Shown here one piece after another: positions 10,372 through 49,562 of a stretch of DNA of 64,000 bases; positions within the stretch are counted from its first letter, which is position 1, and each line of letters starts with the position of its first letter. A model generated the notes under the pieces. It was not told where the DNA came from and did no database searches. It was given only the letters and a program-made list of their open reading frames with translations. Location: the NCBI RefSeq assembly GCF_045679555.1, contig NC_092115.1, positions 35,224,728 through 35,288,727 on the forward strand, written 5' to 3'. Position numbers and translations under genes: made by a program. This DNA comes from Salvelinus alpinus (taxonomy: Eukaryota > Chordata > Actinopteri > Salmoniformes > Salmonidae).

Positions 10372-10854
10372 TGTCACGTTCCTGACCTGTTTTCTGTTTA
10401 GTTTTGTGTGTTAGTTGGTCAGGACGTGAGTTTGGGTGGGCATTCTATGTTATCTGTTTCTATGTTGGTTTAGGGTTGCCTGGTATGGCTCTCAATTGGA
10501 GGCAGGTGTTTGGCGTTCCTCTAATTGAGAGTCATATTTAGGTAGGCTGTTCACAGTGTTTGTTTGTGGGTGGTTGTCTCCTGTGTCTGTGTCGATGTTT
10601 GCACCATACGGGACTGTTTACGGTTTGTTCATTTCATGTAGTCTGTTCCTGTTCATTTCGTTCTTCACGTTGTATGTAAGTTCGTTGTTCAGGTCTGTCT
10701 ACTTTCGTTTTGTTATTTTGTTAGTTTATTCAAGTATAGTTTGTTTCGTTTTGTCTTGTTAATAAAAGATTTTTCATGTCATTTCAACGCGCTGCACCTT
10801 GGTTCAATCCCTGCTCCTCCTCTTCGGATGAAGAGGAGGAGGACCGCCGTTACA
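10372..10854 (+). repeat. 3' LTR
   Basis: TG...CA direct repeat of 483 bp, preceded by a polypurine tract. AATAAA lies at about 10761. It contains a segment (about 10620-10710) missing from the 5' LTR. Confidence 0.9.
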
Positions 10855-11039
10855 ATTATAAGTGAAATAATCTGTCTGTAAACAATTGTTGGAAAAATTG
10901 CTTGTGTCATGCACAAAGTAGATGTCCTAACCGACTTGTCAAAACTATAGTTTGTTAACAAGAAATGTGTGGAGTGGTTGAAAAACAAGTTTTAATGACT
11001 CCAACCTAAGTGTGTGTAAATTTCCAATTTCAACTGTAC

Positions 11040-12088
11040 ATACTACCGTTCAAAGCTTTGGGGTCACTTAGAAATGTCCTTGTTTCTGAAAGAAAAGCAA
11101 TTTTTTTGTCCTTGAAAATAACATTAAATTTATCAGAAATACAGTGTAGACAATGTTAATGCTGTAAATAAATATTGTAGCTGGAAACGTCTGATTTTTA
11201 ATGGAATATCAACACTGAAGAGGCGACTCCGGGATGCTGGCATTCTAGGCAGTTCCTCTGTCCAGTGTCTGTGTTCTTTTTCCCATCTTAATCTTTTATT
11301 TTTATTGGCCAGTCTGAAATATGGCTTTTTCTTTGCAAATCTACCTAGAAGGCCAGCATCCCGGAGTCGCCTCATAACTGTTGACGTTGAGACTGGTGTT
11401 TTGCGGGTACTATTTAATGAAACTGCCAGTTGATGACTTGTGAGGTATCTGTTTCTCAAACTAGACACTCTAATGTACTTGTCCTCTTGCTCAGTTGTGC
11501 ACCGGGGCCTCCCACTCCTCTTTCTATTCTGGTTAGAGACAGTTTGCGCTGTTCTATGAAGGAGGTAGTACATAGCGGTGTACGAGATCTTCAGTTTCTT
11601 GGCAATTTCTCGCATGGAATAGCCTTCATTTCTCAGAACAAGAATAGACTGACGAGTTTCAGAAGAAAGTTATTTGTTCCTAGCCATTTTGAACCTGTAA
11701 TCGAACCCACAAATGCTGATGCTCCAGATACTCAACTAGTCTAAGGAAGGACAGTTTTATTGATTCTTTAATCAGAACAACAGTTTTCAGCTGTGCTAAC
11801 ATAATTGCAAAAGGGTTTTCTAATGATCAATTAGCCTTTTAAAATTATAAACTTGGATTAGCTAACACAATGTGCCATTGGAACACAGGAGTGATGGTTG
11901 CTGATAATTGGCCTCTGTGTGCCTATGTAGATATTCCATTAAAAATCAACCATTTACAGCTACAATAGTCATTTTCAACATTAACAATGTCTACACTGTA
12001 GTTCTGATCAATTTGATGTTATTTTAATGGAGAAAAAAACAAGGACATTTCTAAGTGACCCCAAACTTTTGAACAGAGTGTTTAATAT
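11040..12088 (-). mobile_element. Tc1-like element C with partial transposase
   Basis: The termini around TTTGGGGTCACTTAGAAATG (11058) and its complement CATTTCTAAGTGACCCCAAA (12047) are inverted repeats. Minus-strand transposase coding at 11133-11615 starts MREIAKKLKISYTAMYYLLH. It contains the helix-turn-helix and GRPR motif, then runs out after RLRWEKEHRHW, so the catalytic domain has been deleted. The deleted part is replaced by an inverted copy of a segment (see findings). Confidence 0.87.
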
Positions 12089-12089
12089 A

Positions 12090-13333
12090 CACTGCTCAAA
12101 AATATAAAGGGAACACTTAAACAACACAATGTAACTCCAAGTCAATCACACTTCTGTGAAATCAAACTGTCCACTTAGGAAGCAACACTGATTGACAATA
12201 CATTTCACATGCTGTTGTGCAAATGGAATAGACAACAGGTGGAAATGATAGGCAATTAGCAAGACACCCCCAATAAAGGAGTGGTTCTGCAGGTGGTGAC
12301 CACAGACCACTTCTCAGTTCCTATGCTTCCTGGCTGATGTTTTGGTCACTTTTGAATGCTGGCGGTGCTTTCACTCTAGTGGTAGCATGAGACGGAGTCT
12401 ACAACCCACACAAGTGGCTCAGGTAGTGCAGCTCATCCAGGATGGCACATCAATGCGAGCTGTGGCAAGAAGGTTTGCTGTGTCTGTCAGCGTAGTGTCC
12501 AGAGCATGGAGGCGCTACCAGGAGACAGGCCAGTACATCAGGAGACGTGGAGGAGGCCGTAGGAGGGCAACAACCCAGCAGCAGGACCGCTACCTCCGCC
12601 TTTGTGCAAGGAGGAGCAGGAGGAGCACTGCCAGAGCCCTGCAAAATGACTTCCAGCAGGCCACAAATGTGCATGTGTCTGCTCAAACGGTCAGAAACAG
12701 ACTCCATGAGGGTGGTATGAGGGCCTGACGTCCACAGGTGGGGGTTGTGCTTACAGCCCAACACCGTGCAGGACGTTTGGCATTTGCCAGAGAACACCAA
12801 GATTGGCAAATTCGCCACTGGCGCCCTGTGCTCTTCACAGATGAAAGCAGGTTCACACTGAGCACATGTGACAGACGTGACAGAGTCTGGAGACGCCGTG
12901 GAGAACGTTCTGCTGCCTGCAACATCCTCCAGCATGACCGGTTTGGCGGTGGGTCAGTCATGGTGTGGGGTGGCATTTCTTTGTGGGGCCGCACAGCCCT
13001 CCATGTGCTCGCCAGAGGTAGCCTGACTGCCATTAGGTACCGAGATGAGATCCTCAGACCCCTTGTGAGACCATATGCTGGTGCGGTTGGCCCTGGGTTC
13101 CTCCTAATGCAAGACAATGCTAGACCTCATGTGGCTGGAGTGTGTCAGCAGTTCCTGCAAGAGGAAGGCATTGATGCTATGGCGTGGCCCGCCCCTTCCC
13201 CAGACCTGAGTCCAATTGAGCACATCTGGGACATCATGTCTCACTCCATCCACCAACGCCACGTTGCACCACAGACTGTCCAGGAGTTGGCGGATGCTTT
13301 AGTCCAGGTCTGGGAGGAGATCGCTGGAGCGCG
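12090..13333 (+). mobile_element. Tc1-like element D, 3' end lost
   Basis: The left terminus CACTGCTCAAAAATATAAAG is followed by about 300 bp of terminal sequence and a plus-strand transposase. The expected right terminus is absent: a tRNA-Leu-like SINE on the minus strand replaces it from about 13334. With one terminus gone it cannot move. Confidence 0.85.
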
Positions 13334-13337
13334 ATGA
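12387..13337 (+). pseudogene. Tc1-like transposase with one in-frame stop
   Basis: A nearly complete transposase frame from [20 protein letters not shown]. It has helix-turn-helix ([22 protein letters not shown]) and the basic GGGRRRA motif. The only interruption is TGA at 12726-12728 (codon 114), after which the same frame continues to 13337. The catalytic triad is visible: Asp about 152 (LFTDESR), Asp about 243 (LMQDNARPH) and Glu about 278 (LSPIEHIWD), with 34 residues between the last two, the DD34E spacing of Tc1. The C-terminus is cut by the SINE, so the last ten or so residues are foreign. Confidence 0.9.
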
Positions 13338-13516
13338 GACAAGGATATCCCTACCGGCCAAACCCTCCCTAACGACGCTAGGCCAATTGTGCGTCGCCCC
13401 ACGGACCTCCCGGTCGCGGCCGGCTGCGACAGAGCCTGGGCGCGAACCCAGAGACTCTGGTGGCACAGCTAGCGCTGCGATGCAGTGCCCTAGACCACTG
13501 CGCCACCCGGGAGGCC
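13334..13516 (-). repeat. tRNA-Leu-like SINE
   Basis: On the minus strand it begins CCTCCCGGGTGGCGCAGTGG, with an A-box-like region and a B-box (GGGTTCGCGCCCAGG). A CGACCGGGAGGTCCGTGGGG body follows, ending in the GGATATCCTTGTCTCATCGC tail. This is the SlmI-like salmonid SINE structure. T-rich sequence follows at 13517. Confidence 0.85.
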
Positions 13517-13678
13517 CTTTTTTTTGCCCATTCTAATGTTCAATCGAACAGTAACTGAATGCCTCAATGCCTGTCTGCCTGATTTATATAGCAAGCCACG
13601 GCCACGTGACTCACTGTCTGTAGGAGCATACTATTTTCGTGAACAGGGTGGTTTACCTGATATACTGGGCAGTGTATA
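13517..13678. mobile_element. Tc1-like element E, terminal fragment
   Basis: About 160 bp (CATTCTAATGTTCAATCGAA through GGTTTACCTGATATACTGGG) that matches the terminal region of the Tc1 fragment at 40137-40680. Only the terminal repeat region remains. Confidence 0.7.
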
Positions 13679-13679
13679 T

Positions 13680-15425
13680 CATATGCCTAGGCTGCTTCAT
13701 TATCATAGTCCTACAAAGAGTGCAACTACATCAGGCTAAAACAGAGGAAATGCATTTAGGAAGAAATTGGAGGAATGCATTCAATAAAATAAGTAATAAA
13801 ACCCCTCGTTTTGCATTTTGAGAACATTTGCATGTTGCATTTTCGACAAAACAAATTGCCCCACCTTGCGCTTTGTCAAATTACCCCTTGAGCTTGTCTA
13901 TTGCTGGGTTCATGTGCTAGTCGAAACTAGACAACGCAGAAACATCAGACTTGATATTTTTGTAGTTATACACGTGCCGTGTACAACGAATCGGCAAGTC
14001 GGATATTTCCGAGTTTCCTAGTTCCTACTAGTGTTTGAACGCGGCAAAACCCTCGCTTTCCAAACCAAACATCTTCGTCGTCAACCCAAAGATTTTTACA
14101 ACTAAACCAAGATACACATATGCCTGTCGTTTCCAATGGAAACAAATGAGTCATGGTGTGCAGAACAAGCCAGGAGGTGGGCAGAGCCAAGCACGAGCTA
14201 GCGAGATCCTATTGGCGTGTTCTAGCTATATCTGCATATTTCCGTTAGGGAACGCCTACTCTGAAGTGTTTGTGTGCAGTAACTGAATTCGCATTTGCAC
14301 TCCTTCTAAACAGCGACTTTTTCCAATGGCAAAGTCTACAAAACTTAGTCCACTCTTCATAACAGATTATAATTTTGGGAACAGAAAACTGTACTGAGAT
14401 CAAAGGTTTCATGATGATAAAATGTGCAGAATGTCGGCCAAAAGCCATATCGTTCCATGTTCTCCCACTGCACGCCAGTGGGCTTCCTCTCACTACCATA
14501 TTTGGTAGTGAGAAAACACCAAGCGGATGCTTCACATTTATACATCCAGTGAAATATCTGTCTCATTGTTTATCTGTGGTAAACCTCCGTCTGCTTGGTG
14601 ATTGACAATAATGGCGACGCGTTTATACTGAGTTTACTTCTGCGAGCCATTTGACAAAATAAATACATTTGAGATATAAATCCAATACATAGGCTAAACG
14701 TACCTACGAATGAAATAATTTATCCAACAAAAAGGACGAATCTACGCTAGTGGTCTAACGTTAAGTTGTGGAGGTGGCATTCTTGCAGAGGTACAAGCTA
14801 GCTAACTAAATAGCTAGCTAGCTAATAACGGTATACCATTTCGTGACGATGTGGCTACTTTACACGCTCTTGGGGTGACAATGTCTTGTGCTCTTGGGAC
14901 GAAAATCACATGAAAGGGTATACTGAGACATACCAGTTATTTCCATAACATTGCAGACGAACAGCTTGTGGAGTGGAAAGTGCGTGCCATTCAACAGCTT
15001 ACTTTGGTAGCTAATGTTTGGCAGTAGCTAGTTGGCAAAGCTTGCTAGCTAACAGTTAATGTTAGTGAGTTAGCTTGGCTTTGATTTTCAAGTACAACGC
15101 GTTGTTTTAACAAGCAAGCTAACTAAACGTTTGTTACATTCACATCACACTACGATACATTTGACTAGCAATGTATATTTGCCTTTGCAACTAACTGTTA
15201 GCTTGTGTCTGCTATATTGTTTTGGAACTTTACCGCAAGCAGGCTAGCCTAGTTAACGTAACGTGCAAGTTAACAAGACATTGCTAAATTGTGTTTTTCT
15301 GGACAACAGAACAGTTTTACTTCTCAAAATTATCCTGCCAAACACAGGTAGTTAGCTAGTTAGCATATCCTGCTAGTTGGCTATATATTTTTTTGTGTTA
15401 CGTTATTTGCGAGACCTTTTCGTAA
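13680..15425 (+). promoter_or_regulatory. mib1 upstream region and probable 5' UTR/promoter
   Basis: The 1.7 kb before the mib1 ATG has no recognised gene. It includes a YY1-like ATGGCG core in ACAATAATGGCGACG (about 14607-14621), a dispersed-repeat-like segment around 14040-14285, and GCTAGCTAGCTAA runs near 14810. No TATA box in a convincing context was seen. The transcription start cannot be fixed from sequence alone. Confidence 0.35.
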
Positions 15426-44151
<28,726 letters not shown>

Positions 44152-45023
44152 TAGAAAATGGCTTATGACCACACTGAACCGCAAATGACTTTTTGAGGTA
44201 AATGTGTTTGTTTCTGACTGTTAGACTAGGCAAGTCTACGGCCTCTGTCAGTAGCCTCCTCGTCCTTGGCCATGTCTATTTCTAGCTCCACCTGGTTGCT
44301 TCTGCTCCACTCTGTAGCTATGGGCTATTCTCATGCATGAGACACACATTAAGGCAGGTAGCTAAGAGAGACTACAATATACCGGTCAGCTTGAGAATCC
44401 TGGGGTTTTGGACATAAACATGTTCTCTCTAGACTGGTGGAGAGTGCGCACACACACACTAGCCGCTGCCCTTGTGGCTTGGCTGTAGGTCTGGCTCGTG
44501 GTGTCTGGTCAGGGCTAGCTAGGGGACATTATCATTCCCCTTAGCTGACACACATTCCATTGGCACGAGGACAGAGGGAATTGGGGTCAGAGGGCTCTGG
44601 CGCACCTGCTATTTCAGCCCTGCCTGACATAGTCTGGTATGGTGCAGTCCACTGGGAGTGGCACAGACAGCAGTAGCACACTGGAATACAGTGAGCCCCT
44701 CTGAGTCCTCCTATGGCACTGCCTGCCACTGATAGATAGCCAGTTAAAACAATCTGGATTGCAATCGGCGTGCCTCGCTGTGCCGGCCTGCCTATTACTG
44801 TACAAGCCTTGTGGCCTTAGTCAGGCGCATTGAAGTCATTTGTCATAATGTGGTGATTTAACTAGTTAATGGCATCAAAAGATGGGAGACAAATGTTTCT
44901 GCTTTTCTTATTTTTTTCTGTTTCATATGAATCCTGAACTCTGAGTGTGTTTCAGTCCAGGCAACTGGACTGAGAGGACTCATATTGTACTGTACATTAT
45001 TGCTCTGCACACTGCATTCCCTC

Positions 45024-45973
45024 CAGGACCTAAGATTGACTTTTTTGTTGTTGTTATTGCCATAATTACATAAACGACACCCCCAAAAAACATGACCATG
45101 CTTTGTAATGTTTCTAAAACCAGTAATAGCAACATTTTCAGTTCTTTAACCAACATTTTATCAGATGAGAAAATGTTCAGCTGCCCCTTTAAGACGGGTG
45201 GTTACCGAGGTAACGGGGCCACTTGAGTTGTGTGTGATTTTGGATCTGACTAGTAGTAGACTGCGACTCTTTTCTTTCAATTGAAGCAGCAGATTCAAAC
45301 CAACATCGAAAAGCAACCGAGCTTATGAACAAAATAATGTAGTAGCCAAGAAACACGAGGACCAAGACTCACTTCTTTGACTTTAGAGTCAATTAGACCA
45401 ACTGTTATGCCTGTGCGCAGTGCCTCCAAAAGTGAATCTATCAGCATTCAGAAGGGTGCAATTGCGGCCCGGTACACAGCAGGAGGGAGGCGGTGTCAAA
45501 CTAGCTAGTACACAGCAGGCTGGGGCGACACCTTGTGCTAACTAGCAAGCTAGTTGGGGCGGTTCATGAAGGAACCAATGGGATGCTCGAGGGTAGGGGC
45601 AGATGCAGGAACTCCCACATGCAAGAACGCCCCGATTTGCAGGCTGTAGTTGCACGCTATTGTCAGCACTTAACTTTGTGCGCAAAGCTCCCCAGCCAGG
45701 TATTGTTGCTGTGTGAGGTGGGATACAGGATTCGTATTTCTTTGTTCGATTAGCAGCTATGAAACGAAACGATTAGCAGCTATGAAACAAAATGGCAGAA
45801 ATTAGCACCTGCTCATACTTGACTTTTGACTGTTATTTGCAAATGTGAATGTAATGCTCGCGCTGTAGAGCCCTGCAAATTGACCACCCGCCTACGTGGC
45901 TGGTGAAATAGACATTCCTACATGCCAATATCTTAATCTACTCGCATTTGGCGGGTGTTCATTTTATACCCTG
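45024..45973. mobile_element. hAT non-autonomous element, copy 2
   Basis: It starts CAGGACCTAAGATTGAC, ends ATTTTATACCCTG, and is flanked by perfect 8-bp duplications ATTCCCTC (45016-45023, 45974-45981). Its interior matches copy 1 around GGTGGTTACCGAGGTAACGG and CGTGGCTGGTGAAATAGACA. It is uninterrupted at 950 bp and shows what copy 1 looked like before the LINE inserted. No transposase frame. Confidence 0.88.
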
Positions 45974-48039
45974 ATTCCCTCCAGTGTGTAACAGTGGGAG
46001 TTGTCAGTCTTATATCAACCGTACAGTAAAGGTGAGAAGTGCTAGAGTCAGTATTTGTTACAGGTCAGGGCACATGTTGTTGTCGTGACGTGCTGCCTTG
46101 CTTTCCACCCAACCTCTGTCCCCCTCGCCTTCAGAGAAACCAAGATGTGTATGTCGTTTACTTTGATTTCACACTCAAGCTCCTCCACAATATTGCAGAG
46201 AGAGAGAAAAATGGCCGTCTGGACTCGAGCATGTCTTAAACCCCTTGAAAAGGACGTCTCCCTTGGTTGAAATGAATGTATTTTTTTTTGCAGTGCTTTA
46301 GTGCAGTGGCGTTTGAGTCCTGATAGAGTGCTTGGGTCTGGGAGTAGGTTTTGACTGCAGTAGTAGTGTCGTGTTCTTCAAAAGCACCCTAGGTAGTTGT
46401 CAGAAAGACAGAGTTTAGTGGCCGTCAGTGGCGATGCCAAACCCTTGAAAATAGGTCGGGAAATGAAATCCTTTCCCTCTAAATATCTGTCGGGTGGTGT
46501 TTGTTCAGTTGAAATGATTATTGTTCAGTGGTACATGACTCAAGCTTCTGTTCAGGCTATTTATGTTCAGTTATGGATGAATACTTCCTGCCACGGGAGG
46601 TTCTTGTATTGATTGTACTTATAATCCAAGTTGCATGTCTTGTGCATCATCTGGGACCAGAGAAACAAATCTGACAATCCCTCCATGTACACTAAATAGG
46701 CCACCCATCAGCCATATGTTCAAACATCAGACAGTAATGGCGGGCAGCCAATGTGCGTGTGTGGTAGTGCCCTCCAGGTGTGGGTAAATGTTGTTGAGGA
46801 TGAAGGGGGGGGGGGGGGACACAGGAGGAGTTGAGGTGACAGAGGAGTCTGGCATCTGACAGTGTGTGTGGAGTGGATTGTGGAGTGGAGGCACAAACGC
46901 GGAGACAAATTAACTCTACCAGCAGGGACGCCTGCTAATGCGGGAGCTGAACTATATATCACCGCTGTCATTACTCACACATACCGCGTCACGTTTTGTA
47001 TGTGCTTGTCTGAGAGATGGAAAGGGGGAGAGAGGGAGGAAGACGGATGAATAGAGAGGGAGAGAGATTGAAAGCAGATTGAAATGGTCGTGTTTTCATA
47101 TAAAGCAACTGGTTTTGTGAGTCAGTTATTGCGTCTTTACAATTAGTGTATAATTTAGGCTACTTGGTAAATAGGAGGAGTTGAGGTGACACCTTTTTAA
47201 ATTGGGTATGGAGGGTTAAGCTTGCATGTGCGTGTGTATGTACTGTGTGAGTGTGTTGTGTATGTCTACGTGTGTGTGTGTGTGTGTGTTTACTGCTGCT
47301 TCTGCCCCTGACGGGGGGGACTGGTTCCTCTCAGCAGCTCTGGCTCTGTCTGGCTGCAAGGCTGGAAGGTGCTAGCTTCTACAGGACTGTAAACAATATG
47401 ATTAATAGCCCGTGAGTCATAAACGGTACAGGGCTCCAAACAGAGCAGGCCCTGCAGTGGCAGACCAGACCGCTCCGCCACCTTTTTACATGCCTCTCAC
47501 CCTTTTTTAATACAGCTCTCAACATCCCCTTTAACGCTAAAGTCTGGGATCTGGGAATCTGTTAAATGGTCAAATAGACGGGACACTTTTTTCCCCCTTC
47601 AAGTTGCATAATGTAGCTTTAACGCACCAACAAACGGATAGGACACCCCGTATAGTACTAATTACCTGACCTGCTGGGTTACCAGGCGCACGCACCGGTT
47701 CACTCTGCCAGAACTAATGGAGACTAGAGAGAGCAGATCGCTTCTACTGTTGGTCGTTGTAACGGGTCATAATTACATCAAAAATATATTTTACAGAGGC
47801 CTGTAGTGAAGACTGCTGTGAAATGGTTGTGTTGGATGTTTGTTTGGTTTCTGGGATCGTTGCTGCTGCTGCAGGGCAGACATTTCTGGAATGACAATGA
47901 GGGTTTTACCACCTGAAGTAGGTACTTTGAGATTAGTTTATCTGACTAGGAGAGAATTGGGATTGAGACTGTTATGCTATTATTACCAGGCTAGGTTCAC
48001 CTCCAGGGCTGTTTTTTTTTTATTGAAAAGGGGGCTTAG

Positions 48040-48300
48040 GTGGTGCGCGTGGTCGGCCTGTCGGCGCGCCTAACTTTAGAACATTTTATAGGCCCCTGTC
48101 TTGGCGGTGTTTGATTAACTTAGCATTTTTGTGACAATTTCCTGCAATTCAAAGCAATTCTCCATGGAGCTGAGACATTTTTGCTGTTTTTAAAGCTAAT
48201 TTACTGCAATTCCACATTAAAGCTGAGCGAGAATGTTGCTGTTTTAAAACTAGTTTCCTGCAATTATAATGCTGCGTTCTTTTGCTCAAACATAATAACA
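48040..48300. repeat. hAT-like repeat fragment
   Basis: Contains repeated CCTGCAATTC and TTTAAAGCTAATTTACTGCA motifs shared with 35688-36425 and 60976-61330. The ends are not clear. Confidence 0.45.
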
Positions 48301-48563
48301 AAATGAATACTGCCTACATAAAGCCAACGAATAATAAATTGCAGCCTGCAGGTAGAAAATATCCTGACTAATTTTTTTTAATTTTTTTTATCCTATAAAT
48401 CACATTGGCTACATAAGTCCTGTCTACAATGAACTTGAAACATTGTATCAACTATTAAATTGAGTCCAGACCTGAAGCTTGTGCTAGCAAACTTGCAACA
48501 TTGTACAAAATATTCTGGGCCTTCACTTACCCTGCAGTGAGCATTTGCATCAAGGATAAGAAG

Positions 48564-48751
48564 CAGTGCTTGATTTGGGCAGGAGCTCACCGGAGCCGAG
48601 TACCGGCACCTCAAATGTTCTACTGCTTGAGCTCCTGTTCCTCTTATAGAATATGAGCTCAAAAGTATTGTGGAGCTCCTGCACCTAAATATAAACAGTA
48701 CCAGCACCCAAAATGAGTACCAGAACCTATTTCAGTCCAAGTCGAGCACTG
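48564..48751. mobile_element. 188-bp hAT MITE with perfect target duplication
   Basis: The left end CAGTGCTTGATTTGGGCAGG and the right end (CAGTCCAAGTCGAGCACTG) form inverted termini. The 8-bp duplication ATAAGAAG is perfect on both sides (48556-48563, 48752-48759). The interior is itself partly palindromic (GAGCTC-rich arms around 48628-48660). Non-coding. Confidence 0.92.
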
Positions 48752-49562
48752 ATAAGAAGTTATCAGGTAGGCCTCTTTTATGACCTTTCTACTGGATCAG
48801 AGCATGACATTTTATTGAAAGGAAGAGGCCTACTTCTATGTGTACGCGTCCTTACTCAACATTGACAGGAGGACTCCAAAAAAAAGACAATGACTAAATT
48901 GAATGAAATTAACCAAAACTTGTTTCTCACAAGTATAGCATAGGTTGGGCGCTCTGCAAACAATGTGTCCACTCAGACAATGAGAACGGGAAGACTGGAA
49001 TAATAATATTGAATGCATTTAAATAATTACCGTAACCAAAGCAACAAACATTGTAGATTAGAAATGATAGGAATTAACAGTAAATGTACTACAGGTGATA
49101 TATGTAATGGGGAATTGATATACACTAACAGTCAAACACAAACAATTCACACAATGAAGTTATGAAACAATGAATGTGCACAAATTGGCGGAAGAGAGCG
49201 CATTCTGGAGAGAGAAGGGCTTTGTGCATCTGGGTGCATGGTCAATCCGACTTCTGCATTGACCATGCAGCATTTACGGTGATATGGCCTCAGCAGATGT
49301 CAAGGTCATTCATACTTCTTGCACTTCACAGAGCAGTGCAGAGCTACCGTCAACCAATCATGTCAATGCGAAGCTATACAGAGCCTTCCACGTTGTTACA
49401 AAATTTGGGAGGCACATGGCGATGCGGTAAGAAGCTCGATTTTGCATCTGCATGTCTCTGGAGGCTCCGCAATTGCGTCACACCCTCCATTTGGAGCCTC
49501 CGACAATATTTTAGGATAAAAAATAAATTGGCTGTTAGTCTAGGCTTCCGTGATGGATTAGT

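Larger units (their letters stand above)
7659..10854 (+). mobile_element. non-autonomous LTR retroelement with 5-bp target duplication
   Basis: Two direct repeats begin TGTCACGTTCCTGACC and end GACCGCCGTTACA: 7659-8045 (387 bp) and 10372-10854 (483 bp). Both have TG...CA ends, and the 5-bp duplication ATTAT flanks the element (7654-7658 and 10855-10859). A polypurine tract (GAGGGGGGGG) lies directly before the 3' LTR. The sequence after the 5' LTR (GAACCACCCACC) does not start with the TGG usual for a tRNA primer site. The interior has one long frame and no reverse transcriptase, integrase or protease, so it depends on another element. Confidence 0.92.
6349..11036 (-). mobile_element. Sleeping Beauty-type Tc1 element, split by an LTR element
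   Basis: The left end CAGTTGAAGTCGGAAGTTTA and the right end (AAATTTCCAATTTCAACTG) are the terminal repeats of the salmonid Sleeping Beauty/Tss family, flanked by TA on both sides. The inner direct-repeat copy ATGTAAACTTCTGACCCACT is at 7617. A minus-strand transposase occupies 6577-7534. A 3.2-kb LTR element (7659-10854) is inserted in the long terminal repeat on the 5' side of the transposase. Removing the insert leaves about 1.5 kb, near the usual 1.6 kb. Confidence 0.93.
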
